64,000 bases of DNA from Oscarella lobularis (GCF_947507565.1 NC_089188.1:1364001-1428000), one strand, 5' to 3'. Positions 1 to 10,695 are shown, counted from the stretch's first letter. The notes: generated from the sequence alone by a model not told the origin. Numbers and translations are program-made.

Positions 1-1
1 C

Positions 2-841
2 GAGCCCGAAGCGTGTCCGCTCCTCTACGCGGGCATGCACTTCAACCCGGAAACGGAACGGGATTTCGTTCGCGATCACCTCGGACCGCGTCTCGCGAAC
101 GATCATCCCGCCGTGAAAATACTCGCCTACGATCACAATAAGGATCACGTGGCGAAATGGGCGAAAGTGATCTACGCGGACGCGGCGGCGGCGCGATACG
201 TCTGGGGCACGGCCGTGCATTGGTACACGGGCGACGAATTCGAGAACGTGAACGCGACTCACTATTTGGCGCCGGATAAGCCGATTCTCGCGACGGAGGC
301 GACCGTGGCGCGGGAGAAGGATCCGCGAGCGCCGGCGTGGGAGAACGGGGAGCACTACGCGCACGACATGATTGGGGATTTCAATAATTGGGTCGTCGGG
401 TTCATCGATTGGAATCTCGTCTTGGATATGTACGGGGGGCCGGATCACGCCGGGCCGGCGGAGTGCGAGGGTTTGATCAAGTGCGGTAGCGACGCGATGA
501 TTCTCGCCGACAATTCGACGCAGGAGCTCTATCTACAGATATTTTACTACTACATGGGGCACTTTAGGTCAGTCCCTATAGAATGGGGTTCACGGGGACG
601 CGTTCTCTTACCTCTTTATTTTTCTAGTAAATTTGTTTCGCCCGGGTCCGTGCGCGTTGGCGTGAGCGCCTCGACAAATGATCTCGAATCGACGGCCTTT
701 GTTACTCCCGCCAACGAGACGGTTGTGATTGTGCTCAACCGGCAGGACTCGGCGACGACGTACAAACTTCTCGATCGGCTTTCTGGAAAGGCCGCCAGGA
801 TAACAGTCCCGGCCCACAGCATACAGACACTGGTCTACTAG
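2..841 (+). CDS. GBA: Glucosylceramidase (GH30 family), C-terminal part
   Basis: Lysosomal acid beta-glucosidase, which hydrolyses glucosylceramide to glucose and ceramide. The gene starts before the window and the reading frame is open from base 2. Exons: 2-567 and 628-841 (stop TAG). Family signatures seen: LGPRLAN, WAKVIYAD, TAVHWY, the ATEA segment carrying the expected nucleophile Glu, and WNLVLDMYGGPDH. The C-terminal beta domain ends with VVIVLNRQD and HSIQTLVY. An intron at 568-627 (GT...TTTTCTAG, 60 bp, phase 2) is a multiple of three and has no stop, so an ORF finder reads through it. Removing it restores the conserved GHFSKF-V-P-GS-RVG stretch. The N-terminal half, including the acid/base Glu, is not visible. 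Family assignment is firm; which GBA paralogue is unknown. Confidence 0.93.
   Translation, partial: EPEACPLLYAGMHFNPETERDFVRDHLGPRLANDHPAVKILAYDHNKDHVAKWAKVIYADAAAARYVWGTAVHWYTGDEFENVNATHYLAPDKPILATEATVAREKDPRAPAWENGEHYAHDMIGDFNNWVVGFIDWNLVLDMYGGPDHAGPAECEGLIKCGSDAMILADNSTQELYLQIFYYYMGHFRSVPIEWGSRGRVLLPLYFSSKFVSPGSVRVGVSASTNDLESTAFVTPANETVVIVLNRQDSATTYKLLDRLSGKAARITVPAHSIQTLVY
568..627 (+). other. Stop-free 60-bp phase-2 intron
   Basis: GT donor after GGGCACTTTAG and TTTTCTAG acceptor. Excision joins AG and T to make Ser and removes 20 residues that have no counterpart in glucosylceramidases. Confidence 0.85.
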
Positions 842-1105
842 AAATAACCAGTTGCATCAATGCTAGTCCCATTCTTAATTAAGTCGTAGCATTGATGGAG
901 TACTTTGTTACTTTGTTGTACTTTGAGACTTGCCTTTGCACTAATTCTATCCGTTTATACCACATACTGTACACCTTACAGCTTCCAAACATTTAATATA
1001 TACTGTACGTAAGAAACATTTGTAATAATAGTACATCAAATAATAATACTGATCATCACGGGAATTCAATTCTGGGGAGCTTACGCGTTTCCCCAATCCT
1101 TGTGC

Positions 1106-4100
1106 TCACATCTTGTCCCTTCCGTGTGGCTCGTTGAAATTGAGGTCTGGTCCAATCGAAACAATCCCACGTGGATTGATTTGCAAGTGGCTCTCCTTCA
1201 AGGAAAAAATGAGTGCGCGTTTTCTCAAGTTTTTAACGTATTGCAAACCATGTAGTGACGTCGAATGTGCTCCATGTCGACCGTCTCTCCAACGCCCGGC
1301 ATCTGATAAATATCTCGCGTGTAAGCCCAGATATTGGGAAAGTCGACAAGGCGCTTCTTGTTGCACTAAAGAAACATAACAAGACAACAATTGAACTCCA
1401 AAACCGTCCACTCACTTTGAAGTGACCGTGATAGACGTGATCGAACCGAACGAGCGTCGTGAAGAGTCGAACGTCCGCTTCAGTCAGACGATCGCCGCAG
1501 ATGTAGCGATTCTTCGACAGAACTTCTTCAGTCTAAAATAGAAAAAAAAAGCCTTAGGCACACACAAACATCACTCGCTAATGCTCGCCTCACCCTGTCC
1601 AAACCCTCAAACAATCGTCTAACGTTGGCATCATAGGCCTCTTGACTCGTAGCAAAACCGCTCTTATACACACCATTATTGATCATACTAAAAAAGAAGA
1701 ATTGACATTGATTGACAATAAAATCCTAACTCGATCTCATCTATGACTACAATTAGCTGACGTCTTCATAGAAAATTACTCACAAAGTCCGTAAGTAATT
1801 TTACTCGAAATAAAGAAAATTACTCACAGGATCAATACAGTTAGTTTTTCCGCGATTTTCTCGGCCGAAACTAAACATCGGTCGATCCCATGAATCAAAA
1901 CAGCTCTATAACCGAATCTACAAGGCCAAAACAGAAACCATCGAATCGCGTGAAAAAGACCAAAATATCGCGATTCTTGGTCTAATACGCACAAAATGGC
2001 GTTCTTCTCACACCCAGTTTACCGCTAGTACGAAATCGCCGCTCTAATGGCTTTTCTAAACATGCTTAGTCCATCGAAACCTACGAAGATCGATGTTGGA
2101 ACGACTAGCTTCGAGAAAAAAAAATCGAAGTGTCGTACAAAAGCATCGATTCTCTACGAGCTACGCGTTCGAAGTTCACGAACGTAGTTCTATATTAGTT
2201 AGGATCTTAGCATATTTCACTTGGCACCGGCGCGCAGCGCCGGTGCCCAGTGAAATATGCTAAGATGGGTGTGGTGGGCGGGGGCGGCGGCGGGGAGGAT
2301 GGTGGCTGGTTTTTTTTCGCGATTTTCTCGGCCAAAACTAAAGATTGGTCGATCCCATGAATCAAAAAAGTTTTATAACCCGACAATCTACTAGACTAGG
2401 AAGAGAAACAGCCGAATCGCGTCGAAAGCACCAAAATAGCGAGATTTTCCGATCGCATCGCGGTTTTCTCGCCTAAAACGAACGATCCGTCGAATCGACG
2501 CGATCGAAACGCTTTAGAATTACATTTTCACTTCAACTAGTTAAAGAAATGACTGAATCGCGTGAAAAAGACCAAAATATCGCCATTCTTCGTCTCCCAC
2601 GCACAAAATGGCGTTCTTCTCACACCCAGTTTACCGCTAGTACGAAATCGCCGCTCTAATGGCTTTTCTAAACATGCTTAGTCCATCGAAACCTACGAAG
2701 ATCGATGTTGGAACGACTAGCTTCGAGAAAAAAAAATCGAAGTGTCGTACAAAAGCATCGATTCTCTACGAGCTACGCGTTCGAAGTTCACGAACGTAGT
2801 TCTACATTAGTAGTTAGGATCTTAGCATATTTCACTTGGCGCCGGCGCGCAGCGCCGGTGCCCAGTGAAATATGCTAAGATGGGTGTGGTGGGCGGGGGC
2901 GGCGGCGGGGAGGATGGTGGCTGGTTTTTTTCGCGATTTTCTCGGCCAAAACTAAAGATTGGTCGATCCCATGAATCAAAAAAGTTTTATAACCCGACAA
3001 TCTACTAGACTAGGAAGAGAAACAGCCGAATCGCGTCGAAAGCACCAAAATAGCGAGATTTTCCGATCGCATCGCGGTTTTCTCGCCTAAAACGAACGAT
3101 CCGTCGAATCGACGCGATCGAAACGCTTTAGAATTACATTTTCACTTCAACTAGTTAAAGAAATGACTGAATCGCGTGAAAAAGACCAAAATATCGCCAT
3201 TCTTCGTCTCCCACGCACAAAATGGCGTTCTTCTCACACCCAGTTTACCGCTAGTACGAAATCGCCGCTCTAATGGCTTTTCTAAACATGCTTAGTCCCT
3301 CGAAACCTACGAAGATCGATGTTGGAACGACTAGCTTCGAGAAAAAAAAATCGAAGTGTCGTACAAAAGCATCGATTCTCTACGAGCTACGCGTTCGAAG
3401 TTCACGAACGTAGTTCTATATTAGTTAGGATCTTAGCATATTTCACTTGGCACCGGCGCGCAGCGCCGGTGCCCAGTGAAATATGCTAAGATGGGTGTGG
3501 TGGGCGGGGGCGGCGGCGGGGAGGATGGTGGCTGGTTTTTTTTCGCGATTTTCTCGGCCAAAACTAAAGATTGGTCGATCCCATGAATCAAAAAAGTTTT
3601 ATAACCCGACAATCTACTAGACTAGGAAGAGAAACAGCCGAATCGCGTCGAAAGCACCAAAATAGCGAGATTTTCCGATCGCATCGCGGTTTTCTCGCCT
3701 AAAACGAACGATCCGTCGAATCGACGCGATCGAAACGCTTTAGAATTGCATTTTCACTTCAACTAGTTAAAGAAATGACTGGGCGCGTCAAAAGGACCAA
3801 AATATCGCTTGTACGAGATGGCCTCTCTAATGGCTTTTCTAAAGTCCCTCAAACCTACGGAGATCGATGCTGGAGCGACTAGCTTTGAGAAATATTAAAG
3901 CGTCGTAATCTCATTGAAAATTACTCACAAGGTCCATGAGGAATTTTGATATAATGCCATAGAAAATTACTCACAAGATCCATGAGGAATTTTGATATAA
4001 TCCCATGGAAAATTACTCACATGGCCCATGAGTAATTTTACTAGAAAATTTTAATTGTATACAATACAATTGTTGTATACAATTGACCTACTGGTACACC

Positions 4101-4786
4101 TAACTCTCTAACTCTCTTCTATGACTTCTTCCTATACAATTGACTTACTCGTACACCCAAGCGTTCGTCTCGTCGATCTTCTCTCTCAAATCACTCGGAT
4201 AGAGATCCAAGTCCCTCTGCTCGGACGTCGCCGAAAAAGCGTCGAACTCGCTATTCAACATCCGAATGATCTCGCTCGACTCGTTATTGCAGATCGTCTC
4301 GCGCTTCCGATCCCACAGGATGGGCACGGTGAAGCGGCCGGCGTAGTCGGCGGCCGCTTTGAAGTAGAGCTCTTTCAAATGACCGAATCCGTAGTAGGGT
4401 TCGAGCGAGCACTTGGGCTTCGAGTCGGTGAACGCCCATCCGTCGGCGCCCATCAGCCAATCGACGACGGTGACGGGAAGAATCTTTTCTAGTCCTTTGA
4501 GGTTTCTACATCCGGTTCAGACGCGGACCGGTTGTGGAATTTCGATCGGTGCGGGCGCGAGAGCGTTTTCTTACCGGACTATGAGAGTGCGGTGGGCCCA
4601 CGGGCACGCCAGGGAGACGTAGAGATGGTAGCGATCGGATTCCGCTGGGAAATCGCCGTTCGCTTTGACGACGTGGCGAAATGTCGACGGCTGGCGATGG
4701 AATTCGCCTTTGGCGTTGGCCCACTTGAGAATGGGAGCTTCGGTCATTGCGCTGATTCCTCGTGCGAGAACGGCAACTATTTTCAT
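1106..4786 (-). CDS. Glutathionyl-hydroquinone reductase (xi-class GST, Ecm4-like)
   Basis: Cytosolic or mitochondrial thiol transferase that reduces glutathionyl-hydroquinones using glutathione. Model: complement of 1106-1195, 1249-1365, 1416-1532, 1594-1687, 4149-4505, 4575-4786. All phases agree, giving 328 aa, normal for the family. Exon 1 carries the xi-class motif [11 protein letters not shown] with the catalytic Cys before Pro-Trp. Exon 2 has the MGADGWAF and [11 protein letters not shown] segments and the [12 protein letters not shown] helix. Exons 3-6 encode the helical C-terminal domain ([53 protein letters not shown]) and end with [19 protein letters not shown]. Start taken at 4786; a second Met 14 codons in ([10 protein letters not shown]) could be a cytosolic start. 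Intron 2 (1688-4148) is full of repeats. The gene shares a 44-bp start-to-start interval with the GGCT-like gene. Confidence 0.92.
1768..1830. repeat. Short AAAATTACTCAC repeat, left copies
   Basis: GAAAATTACTCACA occurs twice here. Related copies lie at about 3917-4039, on the other side of the 611-bp tandem repeats and in the same orientation. Confidence 0.6.
2205..2265. repeat. 61-nt near-perfect hairpin, copy 1
   Basis: TCTTAGCATATTTCACT begins a ~29-bp arm whose reverse complement ends at 2265, with one mismatch and a 2-3 nt loop in the GCGC-rich centre. Confidence 0.9.
2820..2880. repeat. 61-nt near-perfect hairpin, copy 2
   Basis: Same hairpin as at 2205, with one substitution in the GC-rich left arm (GGCGCCGG instead of GGCACCGG). 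Confidence 0.9.
3431..3491. repeat. 61-nt near-perfect hairpin, copy 3
   Basis: Identical to the copy at 2205 by eye. Confidence 0.9.
3917..4039. repeat. Three AAAATTACTCA inverted-repeat units
   Basis: Three ~45-bp units. The last has perfect 11-bp arms: AAAATTACTCA at 4009-4019 and TGAGTAATTTT at 4029-4039. The others have one mismatch. Confidence 0.75.
4053..4084. repeat. Perfect 12-bp-arm inverted repeat
   Basis: AATTGTATACAA at 4053-4064 and TTGTATACAATT at 4073-4084, separated by TACAATTG. Confidence 0.85.
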
Positions 4787-4830
4787 GCGGTTGAAAGCAA
4801 TTCCGAGTGCTCGTTCTCCCGTATGACTAA
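4787..4830. promoter_or_regulatory. Shared divergent promoter of xi-GST and GGCT-like genes
   Basis: Only 44 bp separate the two start codons, so the 5' UTRs and core promoters must be very short or overlap. It contains CCCGTAT at 4818-4824, a heptamer also found in four other promoters of this window. No TATA box is seen. Confidence 0.6.
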
Positions 4831-5329
4831 ATGAATTCGGATATAACGAGCTTCTTCGTCTACGGAACGCTTCGACCCGACGACGATTCGGGTGCTACGT
4901 GGAAGAAAGATTTCCTCGACGGATCGACGTATCATAAAGCGGTGCTTCGCGACGCGAAACTGTTTTTCGATGAATACCCGTGCGCGGTGTTGAACGTGAG
5001 GCGAATATTGAAGCCCGGTTACCTTCGAAATTCACGTTTGGCCTGTACAGTGTCGAGGGTCTTCTGTGATTGGCTACGTCGTCACTTTCCCGGCTCAAGA
5101 CTTTCCCGCGAAATTGCGCGAAGGGGATCGAATTGAGGCGTGTCCTAGCGAATACCAAAGGGATGCGGTCGAAGTAGAATTAATGGACGGCGACCGTCCC
5201 TGCAGAGCTTATGTTTATCATCGGAAATCATGCAAACGAGACCAGGCAATTGAGAGTGGCGATTGGCTAAATCGAGGCAAGGTTCAACTGAAGCCGAATC
5301 TGTACGCGGAGGAAACCCCTTGTCTTTAA
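4831..5329 (+). CDS. AIG2/GGCT-like gamma-glutamylcyclotransferase
   Basis: Small cytosolic enzyme of the gamma-glutamylcyclotransferase-like fold, which releases 5-oxoproline from gamma-glutamyl substrates. Exons 4831-4995 and 5051-5329 (147 aa); the intron 4996-5050 is GTGAGG...GTACAG, phase 0. FVYGTLRPDD at residues 9-18 is the signature YGTLR loop. GDRIEACPSEYQRDAVEV near residue 80 matches the family block around the catalytic acid (here DRIE), followed by a beta strand RAYVYH. Whether it acts on gamma-glutamyl-amino acids, on gamma-glutamyl-lysine (GGACT-like) or on another substrate cannot be told. It is transcribed divergently from the xi-GST gene, which suggests a shared role in glutathione chemistry. 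An AATAAA at 5376-5381 is a good poly(A) signal. Confidence 0.82.
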
Positions 5330-5375
5330 AGAGCGGCAAAAATTTCCTATAAAACTTCTAGCGTTTTTTTTTGCA

Positions 5376-5381
5376 AATAAA
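5376..5381 (+). terminator. Poly(A) signal of the GGCT-like gene
   Basis: AATAAA, 47 bp after the stop codon and before the 3' end of the convergent cystine-knot gene at 5410. Confidence 0.6.
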
Positions 5382-5409
5382 ATGTGACTGATCTCATGTA
5401 CGGTGGTTC

Positions 5410-5886
5410 TCATTGGCGGCATGCACGACACGAGCACTGTGTCACGTCCATCATCGCCACTGACCTTTTGTTGACAACCGAACCGGACGTACAAAACAGC
5501 GGGATAAACGCTAGGCGATATCGAACCACCTCGCAACATCGGCACTGAGACAACGGCTTTTGGGTGTCAAGGTCAAACACGCCGGAGTAGGAATCGCAAT
5601 GTCCCGCGCAGCCTCGCAGTTTAACGGTTCGCCTGTGAAAACGGCAGCCTGCGTAGGATTCCGGCAGGTCGATGCGATATGCTGACAGATGACAGTTGGG
5701 TTTGACACTTGAAAATGAGAGCTTCTCGTCGGGTTTGTAGAGAATAGATTCGTTGGACATTTCCTTCGGAACAGGAATGTCGGCCATCAGACTCGATGCC
5801 TCCGTCGGAGTCGGCGTAACGGTCGTAACGGCGACGACGACAGAGGCGACGGAAGTGGCCATCAAAACCAGACGAAAGACGATCAT
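5410..5886 (-). CDS. Secreted single-domain cystine-knot (CTCK) protein, bursicon/norrin-like
   Basis: Intronless ORF of 158 aa from the ATG at 5886. An in-frame Met 16 codons upstream (5934) would give a Ser-rich leader, so the later start, giving a typical signal peptide (MIVFRLVLMATSVASVVV), is preferred. The C-terminal ~95 residues hold 11 cysteines in the CTCK pattern: NCHL, AGC, RGCAGHCDSY, QCRCC, PLFC, QCSCRAC. The C-x-CC and C-x-C-x2-C blocks match bursicon alpha, norrin and slit/mucin CTCK domains more closely than the glycoprotein-hormone alpha pattern. Expected to be secreted and to form disulfide-linked dimers. Orthology to a named hormone cannot be decided from one sequence. A TATA box lies upstream. 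Confidence 0.8.
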   Translation of the reverse strand: MIVFRLVLMATSVASVVVAVTTVTPTPTEASSLMADIPVPKEMSNESILYKPDEKLSFSSVKPNCHLSAYRIDLPESYAGCRFHRRTVKLRGCAGHCDSYSGVFDLDTQKPLSQCRCCEVVRYRLAFIPLFCTSGSVVNKRSVAMMDVTQCSCRACRQ

Positions 5887-5964
5887 GACTTGAGACGACG
5901 ACGACGACGAAAACCGCAGCAGACGAGACGTCAAGAAATGACTATCTCTAAAGATGAGCGGTAT

Positions 5965-5972
5965 CTTTTATA
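5965..5972 (-). promoter_or_regulatory. TATA box of the cystine-knot gene
   Basis: TATAAAAG on the minus strand, about 80 bp upstream of the chosen ATG. It is the only clear TATA box found among the promoters here, which suggests regulated rather than housekeeping expression. Confidence 0.6.
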
Positions 5973-6136
5973 TGCGCCGACGGACGGCGTTTTAATCCAG
6001 TCATCGCCAAAGACGTCATTTGGGATCAAACAAATACAGAAACGCACGCCCCGTGCGCACGACAGCAATGCAAATCTCGCAAATTAGCTCTCTATGTCCC
6101 ACCCTTTTCTTGTTAGCAGTGAACGAACCCCCCCAC

Positions 6137-9100
6137 CTAGTTTTTCTGTTGCCCTTCTCCGTCTCCCCTACTATGCGTGCTACTTATCTCGCTCAGCAAT
6201 TTCGCCCGATCGTAGTGCTCGTTAAAGTTGAGCCTGAAACTTAAGAACTTCAAGTTGACGTCGTCGTGATCGTCGAGACAGGCTAAAAATTTCTCGACGG
6301 CACCCTGTCAACGATAAAGCGGATCTTCACTTCGACCCCCCAAAAGCAAATTCATGCACTTCATTAGTGGTGCTGAAGTGGGCCCCAAGCGATTGCGCGC
6401 GACGCGGTGCCGATTATATGCGCATGCATTCTTCTTACCTGATAAGAATTGGATAAGATTCCCAGTCGGGCACTCATTCTATAAACGTCCTCCTCGACGA
6501 ATTGATTCGCCGCTTCCTGCGTGTCCTACAAACAGAATCCCAATGGGAACGCAGCGGGATTGATTGAAACGGGGGACGCGTGCTGGGCACCGAATGGACA
6601 CGCGGCCACTTATAGAAAGGCATCAACAACAAACAGAGGAACATGCAAGGGATCCGCTAATTCGACGCCCGACTTTCCCCTTAACCTTTGCCATCCGTCG
6701 ACGTCGTTCCGCTTCCGTCGTTGCCGCGGCAAAGACCTCTTCCTGTTCGCGTTGGTATTGGACAATCAGATCGAATACGGTGCGCAGCTGTCGTAGCAGA
6801 ATCTAACAAAAATAAATCCTATCTCTTCCGCCGCTTTTTCGCTGAAGTCGGACGCGAACCTTTGATTGGGACCCGGGTCCCAGAAGCGCTCGCGCGGTCA
6901 CGTCATCGAGAAAGACGTCATGGGCGGCAATGATCTGATCGAGATCGCTCGCCCGACTGACCGCCTTCTCGAGATCGGCCCAACCACATTCCAAAACCTG
7001 AACGAAGAGACTTGGGAACACGCGCGGACGGCGAATTCGCAGGTCGACACCTCAAATGTTATATAGTACTGCATTTGATTGACGAAATTCATCATCGACG
7101 CGCCGAGCGTGTAGCACAGATGAAGCACGCCGGATAGTTCTAGTCGGTAAGATGCGGACGGAGAGAGGAAGGGGCGAAGTCTTACCAGTCAGCCACCGGA
7201 TTTGTCTGGTGCGAGTCATCTGCGCTTTCCACACGGAAGCGAGCCCGTGTTCCATGCGCTTCGCTCGCCACAAGAAGTTGAAAATGCGCAGGTAACGAAG
7301 AACGGTCTCGTGCGTGAAAACCTGCAGACCCCCGCGCACACGCGCACCCGCCCCGCGTCAGTCGTATCGACTTTCAAATCGATAACTCTTTTTAAAAGCC
7401 TTACCGTTTGTATGGGCCCGTCGACATGGTAATCCAGGCTAAAGACGTCCCAGCCCGTGTCGCCGGCAGAAAGCTAGAAAAGGAGACCGAAACGTTCGTT
7501 GCCGCTGCAACGAACGATAGATTTACCTCGAGTAGGCGAACGTCGAGCCGCTCCAAAATGTCTGAATCGTCAAACTGGGCGTTCGTCGCGCGAACGGCGC
7601 TCTCCAGCGTTCCTGATAGATTGTGCAGGTAGAGGTGTCCCGCGTCTTGTTCCAGTTCAGGCCTGAAAGAACGTATACATTAACAGGATTTTACTGATTC
7701 ATGTTCCTGTTGCTGTGGTTACTCGAGCAAATCCATTAGATGACGAATGAAATCGCCCTGGCCCATGAGCAGGTATCGACGCATCGCCTAGAAACGAGAG
7801 CAAACGATACACCTACGACCTCCCCCCTCCGTCCGCGGAGCGAACTTTGAGATGGCCAAGAAAGTTGTATTTCGTATAGAGAATCTCGATCAGGCGTTTG
7901 CTCGTCTCGCGATAGGCCAAATCGATGGATTGGTGAAGAGGAGAGCCGGGCACGTCGCCGAACGTCAATTCAACGGTAGCTAATCCCCCCCACGAAAGAG
8001 AAATAAGAACCCCCGCCGCCGCCGCCGTCGTCTACGAACCGACGGCGTCGTCTCTCGTCGTCGTCCCCGTCGACGTCGTCCCAATAGGCGAACGATCGCG
8101 ACAGACGCGTCGAATAAAATCAATAGATTTTCCAATGAGGAGAATCTAGCGAAAAAATGGGCTCCTTTCTCACCTCTCATGTACACTACCTCTTTTTCGT
8201 TTCTAACCTTTTGGGCCAATTCTTCCGGAACGAACGACGGTAGCATTGACTTCCGAATCGCATACTTTTCTCGCCAGAGTTTGTCTTCGGCGACCGCGTC
8301 GTCGCACAGGACGAAAAACTGTACGAAAATATTGATAATCTAAATCCCATTCATTAATCATCAGTCCCCCCACCTCGTCGTAAACGTCCCGCAGCTCTCC
8401 CTCGTAGATCCACTGATCGAGCAGACAGCGAATGGGACGCGCTACTTGATAGAGAATCTGTCGAACGAGAGCGACGACGAACGGATCGCCGGAGTGGAGA
8501 TGAGCGTGAACGGCCGAGCAGAGCGCGCCGCCTTTGAGCCCTTTGAACCATCCCCCCGCTAGAATCCTCTAACACGAGACGAGGCTTCCCTCACCTTGGC
8601 AACTATCCACGAGAGACGCCAAAGTGCGCAATCGTCTCAACGGGTCGAGAGTCCAGACGATCAAACGGCGAAGAGTCAACGCATCACCGACCCCCTTTCC
8701 AGCCACTCGCTACAAAACCAAAAAAAAACTTAAATTCAAAGAGGTGACGATTTCCGCGAAAGGAGGGTTCATTGCCTGCGAGTCGAGCACAGCTACGAGA
8801 CGATAGTACTCGGTTAATTCTTCGGACAGTGCGGCGCAGAAACTCTAATAAACGAAGTCTCTAGTGTGAAACGCTCTCTCTGAGTCTTTTTTTTTAAGAA
8901 CCTGGCCGACTAAGCCGAGTGCTTTGTCGCGTACGTGTGTGTCCACGTACGATCTCACTTTTTTATATAGCCAACCCAATTCGGCGATTTTCGACACCTG
9001 ATCGCGTACCGCTTGCAAAACGCCTATCTAGTGGGGGGAGAAGGATAATTCGTTGAGAAAATGATTTCCGTTTTTTTCAACTTTTGAATCTATGACGTAG

Positions 9101-10204
9101 GCGTCGCACGAAACGTCAAATTTGACGTGCTGACCGTCGATGCCTTGTATGACAAATATGACGTCACGTACCAATGTCGCTTCGCTGAGCTCGTAAAGTG
9201 CTAAACCGCGTCTCCCATGACGACGAAACGTCAGGCCAAAGAGAACCGAGACTTACTGTTGGTCGTTTCGTCGGTTCTCTTCTGAAGAGTCGTCTGATTT
9301 TTCTGCTGTAGTGTGCTTGGGATGGAAAAGGCGAGCGGCGCGCCATCGTTCGCTCCAATCGGCGTGCTATGAAGAGGACGGGCTCCTGATGTTGTCATTG
9401 TCATCGATTGGAAAAGACTGCCACCGAGACCGGTGCCCGTTCTCGTCGCAGGAGCGGAACCGGGACGCGTCGACGACTGGCTAGTGAAGCTGCTCACTCC
9501 AGAGGTGGAGCGCGATGAGACGGAGGAAAGGGAGGGAGAGGGAGACGCACTCTGCCAAAAAGAAAAAACAACATAAACTCTGCTCGTCTCCATTTTCTTA
9601 AGACTACTACTGTATTCCTAGGAAATTTTTCCGCCCTGACCTTGAGAACAAAACCTTCGCGAGCATCATTACGGTCTTCGCTGATCAGAAATAAAAGATA
9701 CAAGACTGCCCATCGATGTTTGAGCCCACTTTGCTACAATAGAAAAGATTTCGTCTAGATCCTCCCCTCTCTCTCAATGTTTCGCGTCACTTTTACTGGC
9801 GATTCGAGACGCTTGCAAAGTTCGGAGAATTTCGCCGCTTCCGACACGCTGCGTCGTCGAGCCACTAGAAAAACGAAAGCGAAGTCCACCTATTACCCGT
9901 ACGCTTGCTTCTTGAACCGACGTCGTTTCTGTATTCGCTCTACGATGCGGAATTCGTCTTCCGTTACGGAGAGAGTCGTTTTGCTAATTCGAGACGTTGC
10001 CGGCAATACTTTCGGCTACGTTTGAGGTCTCACCTCGCCAGAAGGCGCAGAGATCTTTGATAGAGACGCGACGGATCGTCTGGAGTTGCGATTCGCTCGT
10101 AGAGTTCTCCACAGCGGAGGATTTCGCTTACTTTTTGCACTGCCAAAGTGCTGGCACAGGGAGAAGACTAGTTCGGTGACGCCGCCCGAGTGCTGGACGC
10201 TCAT
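6137..10204 (-). CDS. TUBGCP3: Gamma-tubulin complex component 3
   Basis: Core subunit of the gamma-tubulin ring complex that nucleates microtubules at centrosomes and basal bodies. About 20 short exons run from the ATG at 10204 (exon 1 10132-10204, exon 2 10034-10079) to the TAG at 6137-6139. N-terminal segment includes [20 protein letters not shown] Ser/Thr-rich linker is encoded near 9260-9560. The GRIP1 region starts with [17 protein letters not shown] near 9110-9170, then [12 protein letters not shown] (8208-8246) spliced to [15 protein letters not shown]. The GRIP2 region has [46 protein letters not shown] and [14 protein letters not shown]. The C-terminus reads [14 protein letters not shown]. 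These match GCP3 rather than GCP2 or GCP4-6. The exon 3/4 junction near 9850-9900 has two possible splice solutions. NDUFA1 ends 160 bp upstream on the same strand. Confidence 0.92.
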
Positions 10205-10364
10205 CTTTGGCGAAAGTGCGAAGACGCGCGCCCGCGATAAAAAGCACAACAGCGTTAACGCGCGCTCTATTAAACTCGAACTCGTAATTTTTTTCTCTTT
10301 TCAAATTTCTTGTTGAGTAAATACACGATATTAACGTTATTGTTCGAGTGAAGAGTCGATTTTT

Positions 10365-10681
10365 CTACAGGAACTGCAAAAATAATTAAATCGTGCGATA
10401 AATACTCGATCGACGTATTTGCTTACCTGCTGCTTACTGTAGTCACCCGTAATCGTCTTATCTCGTTCCATCATAGCCCTATCCCAGTGATCAACCCGAA
10501 TTCGCCGCGTCTAAGGCGTGATTTCAACTCCGTGACGCGATTAACGTGATTCTACGCTCTCTTCCTCGATATTTACCTTTCCATTGTTAGTGAACTTATC
10601 GACGGCCTTCATGACAATGCCCATGGCCGACAAGGCGCCCGCAATAATGACGAACGAAGGCAATGCTTCAAGCCAAGCCAT
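10365..10681 (-). CDS. NDUFA1: NADH dehydrogenase (complex I) subunit MWFE-like
   Basis: Small single-pass accessory subunit of mitochondrial complex I. Exons: 10577-10681, 10427-10510 and a 9-nt last exon 10365-10373 (Phe-Leu-stop), giving 65 aa against ~70 in vertebrates. The N-terminus MAWLEALPSFVIIAGALS is a membrane anchor. KFTNNGK at the first splice site and DHWDRAMMERDKTITGDY in exon 2 match the NDUFA1 pattern FTNGGK...HW-MERD--I-G. All junctions are GT-AG and phase 0. It is transcribed divergently from the THAP gene, 84 bp between start codons. Confidence 0.88.
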
Positions 10682-10695
10682 AGAGCACTTGCGAT

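Larger units (their letters stand above)
1844..3860. repeat. Tandem array of ~611-615 bp units in GST intron
   Basis: The block beginning CGCGATTTTCTCGGCC recurs near 1850, 2310, 2925 and 3536. Hairpin starts at 2205, 2820 and 3431 give periods of 615 and 611 bp. The first and last copies are partial. Internal copies look more than 95% identical by eye, so the amplification is recent. No coding capacity is seen. Each unit carries a 61-nt hairpin followed by a G-rich stretch (GGGTGTGGTGGGCGGGGG). Confidence 0.9.
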
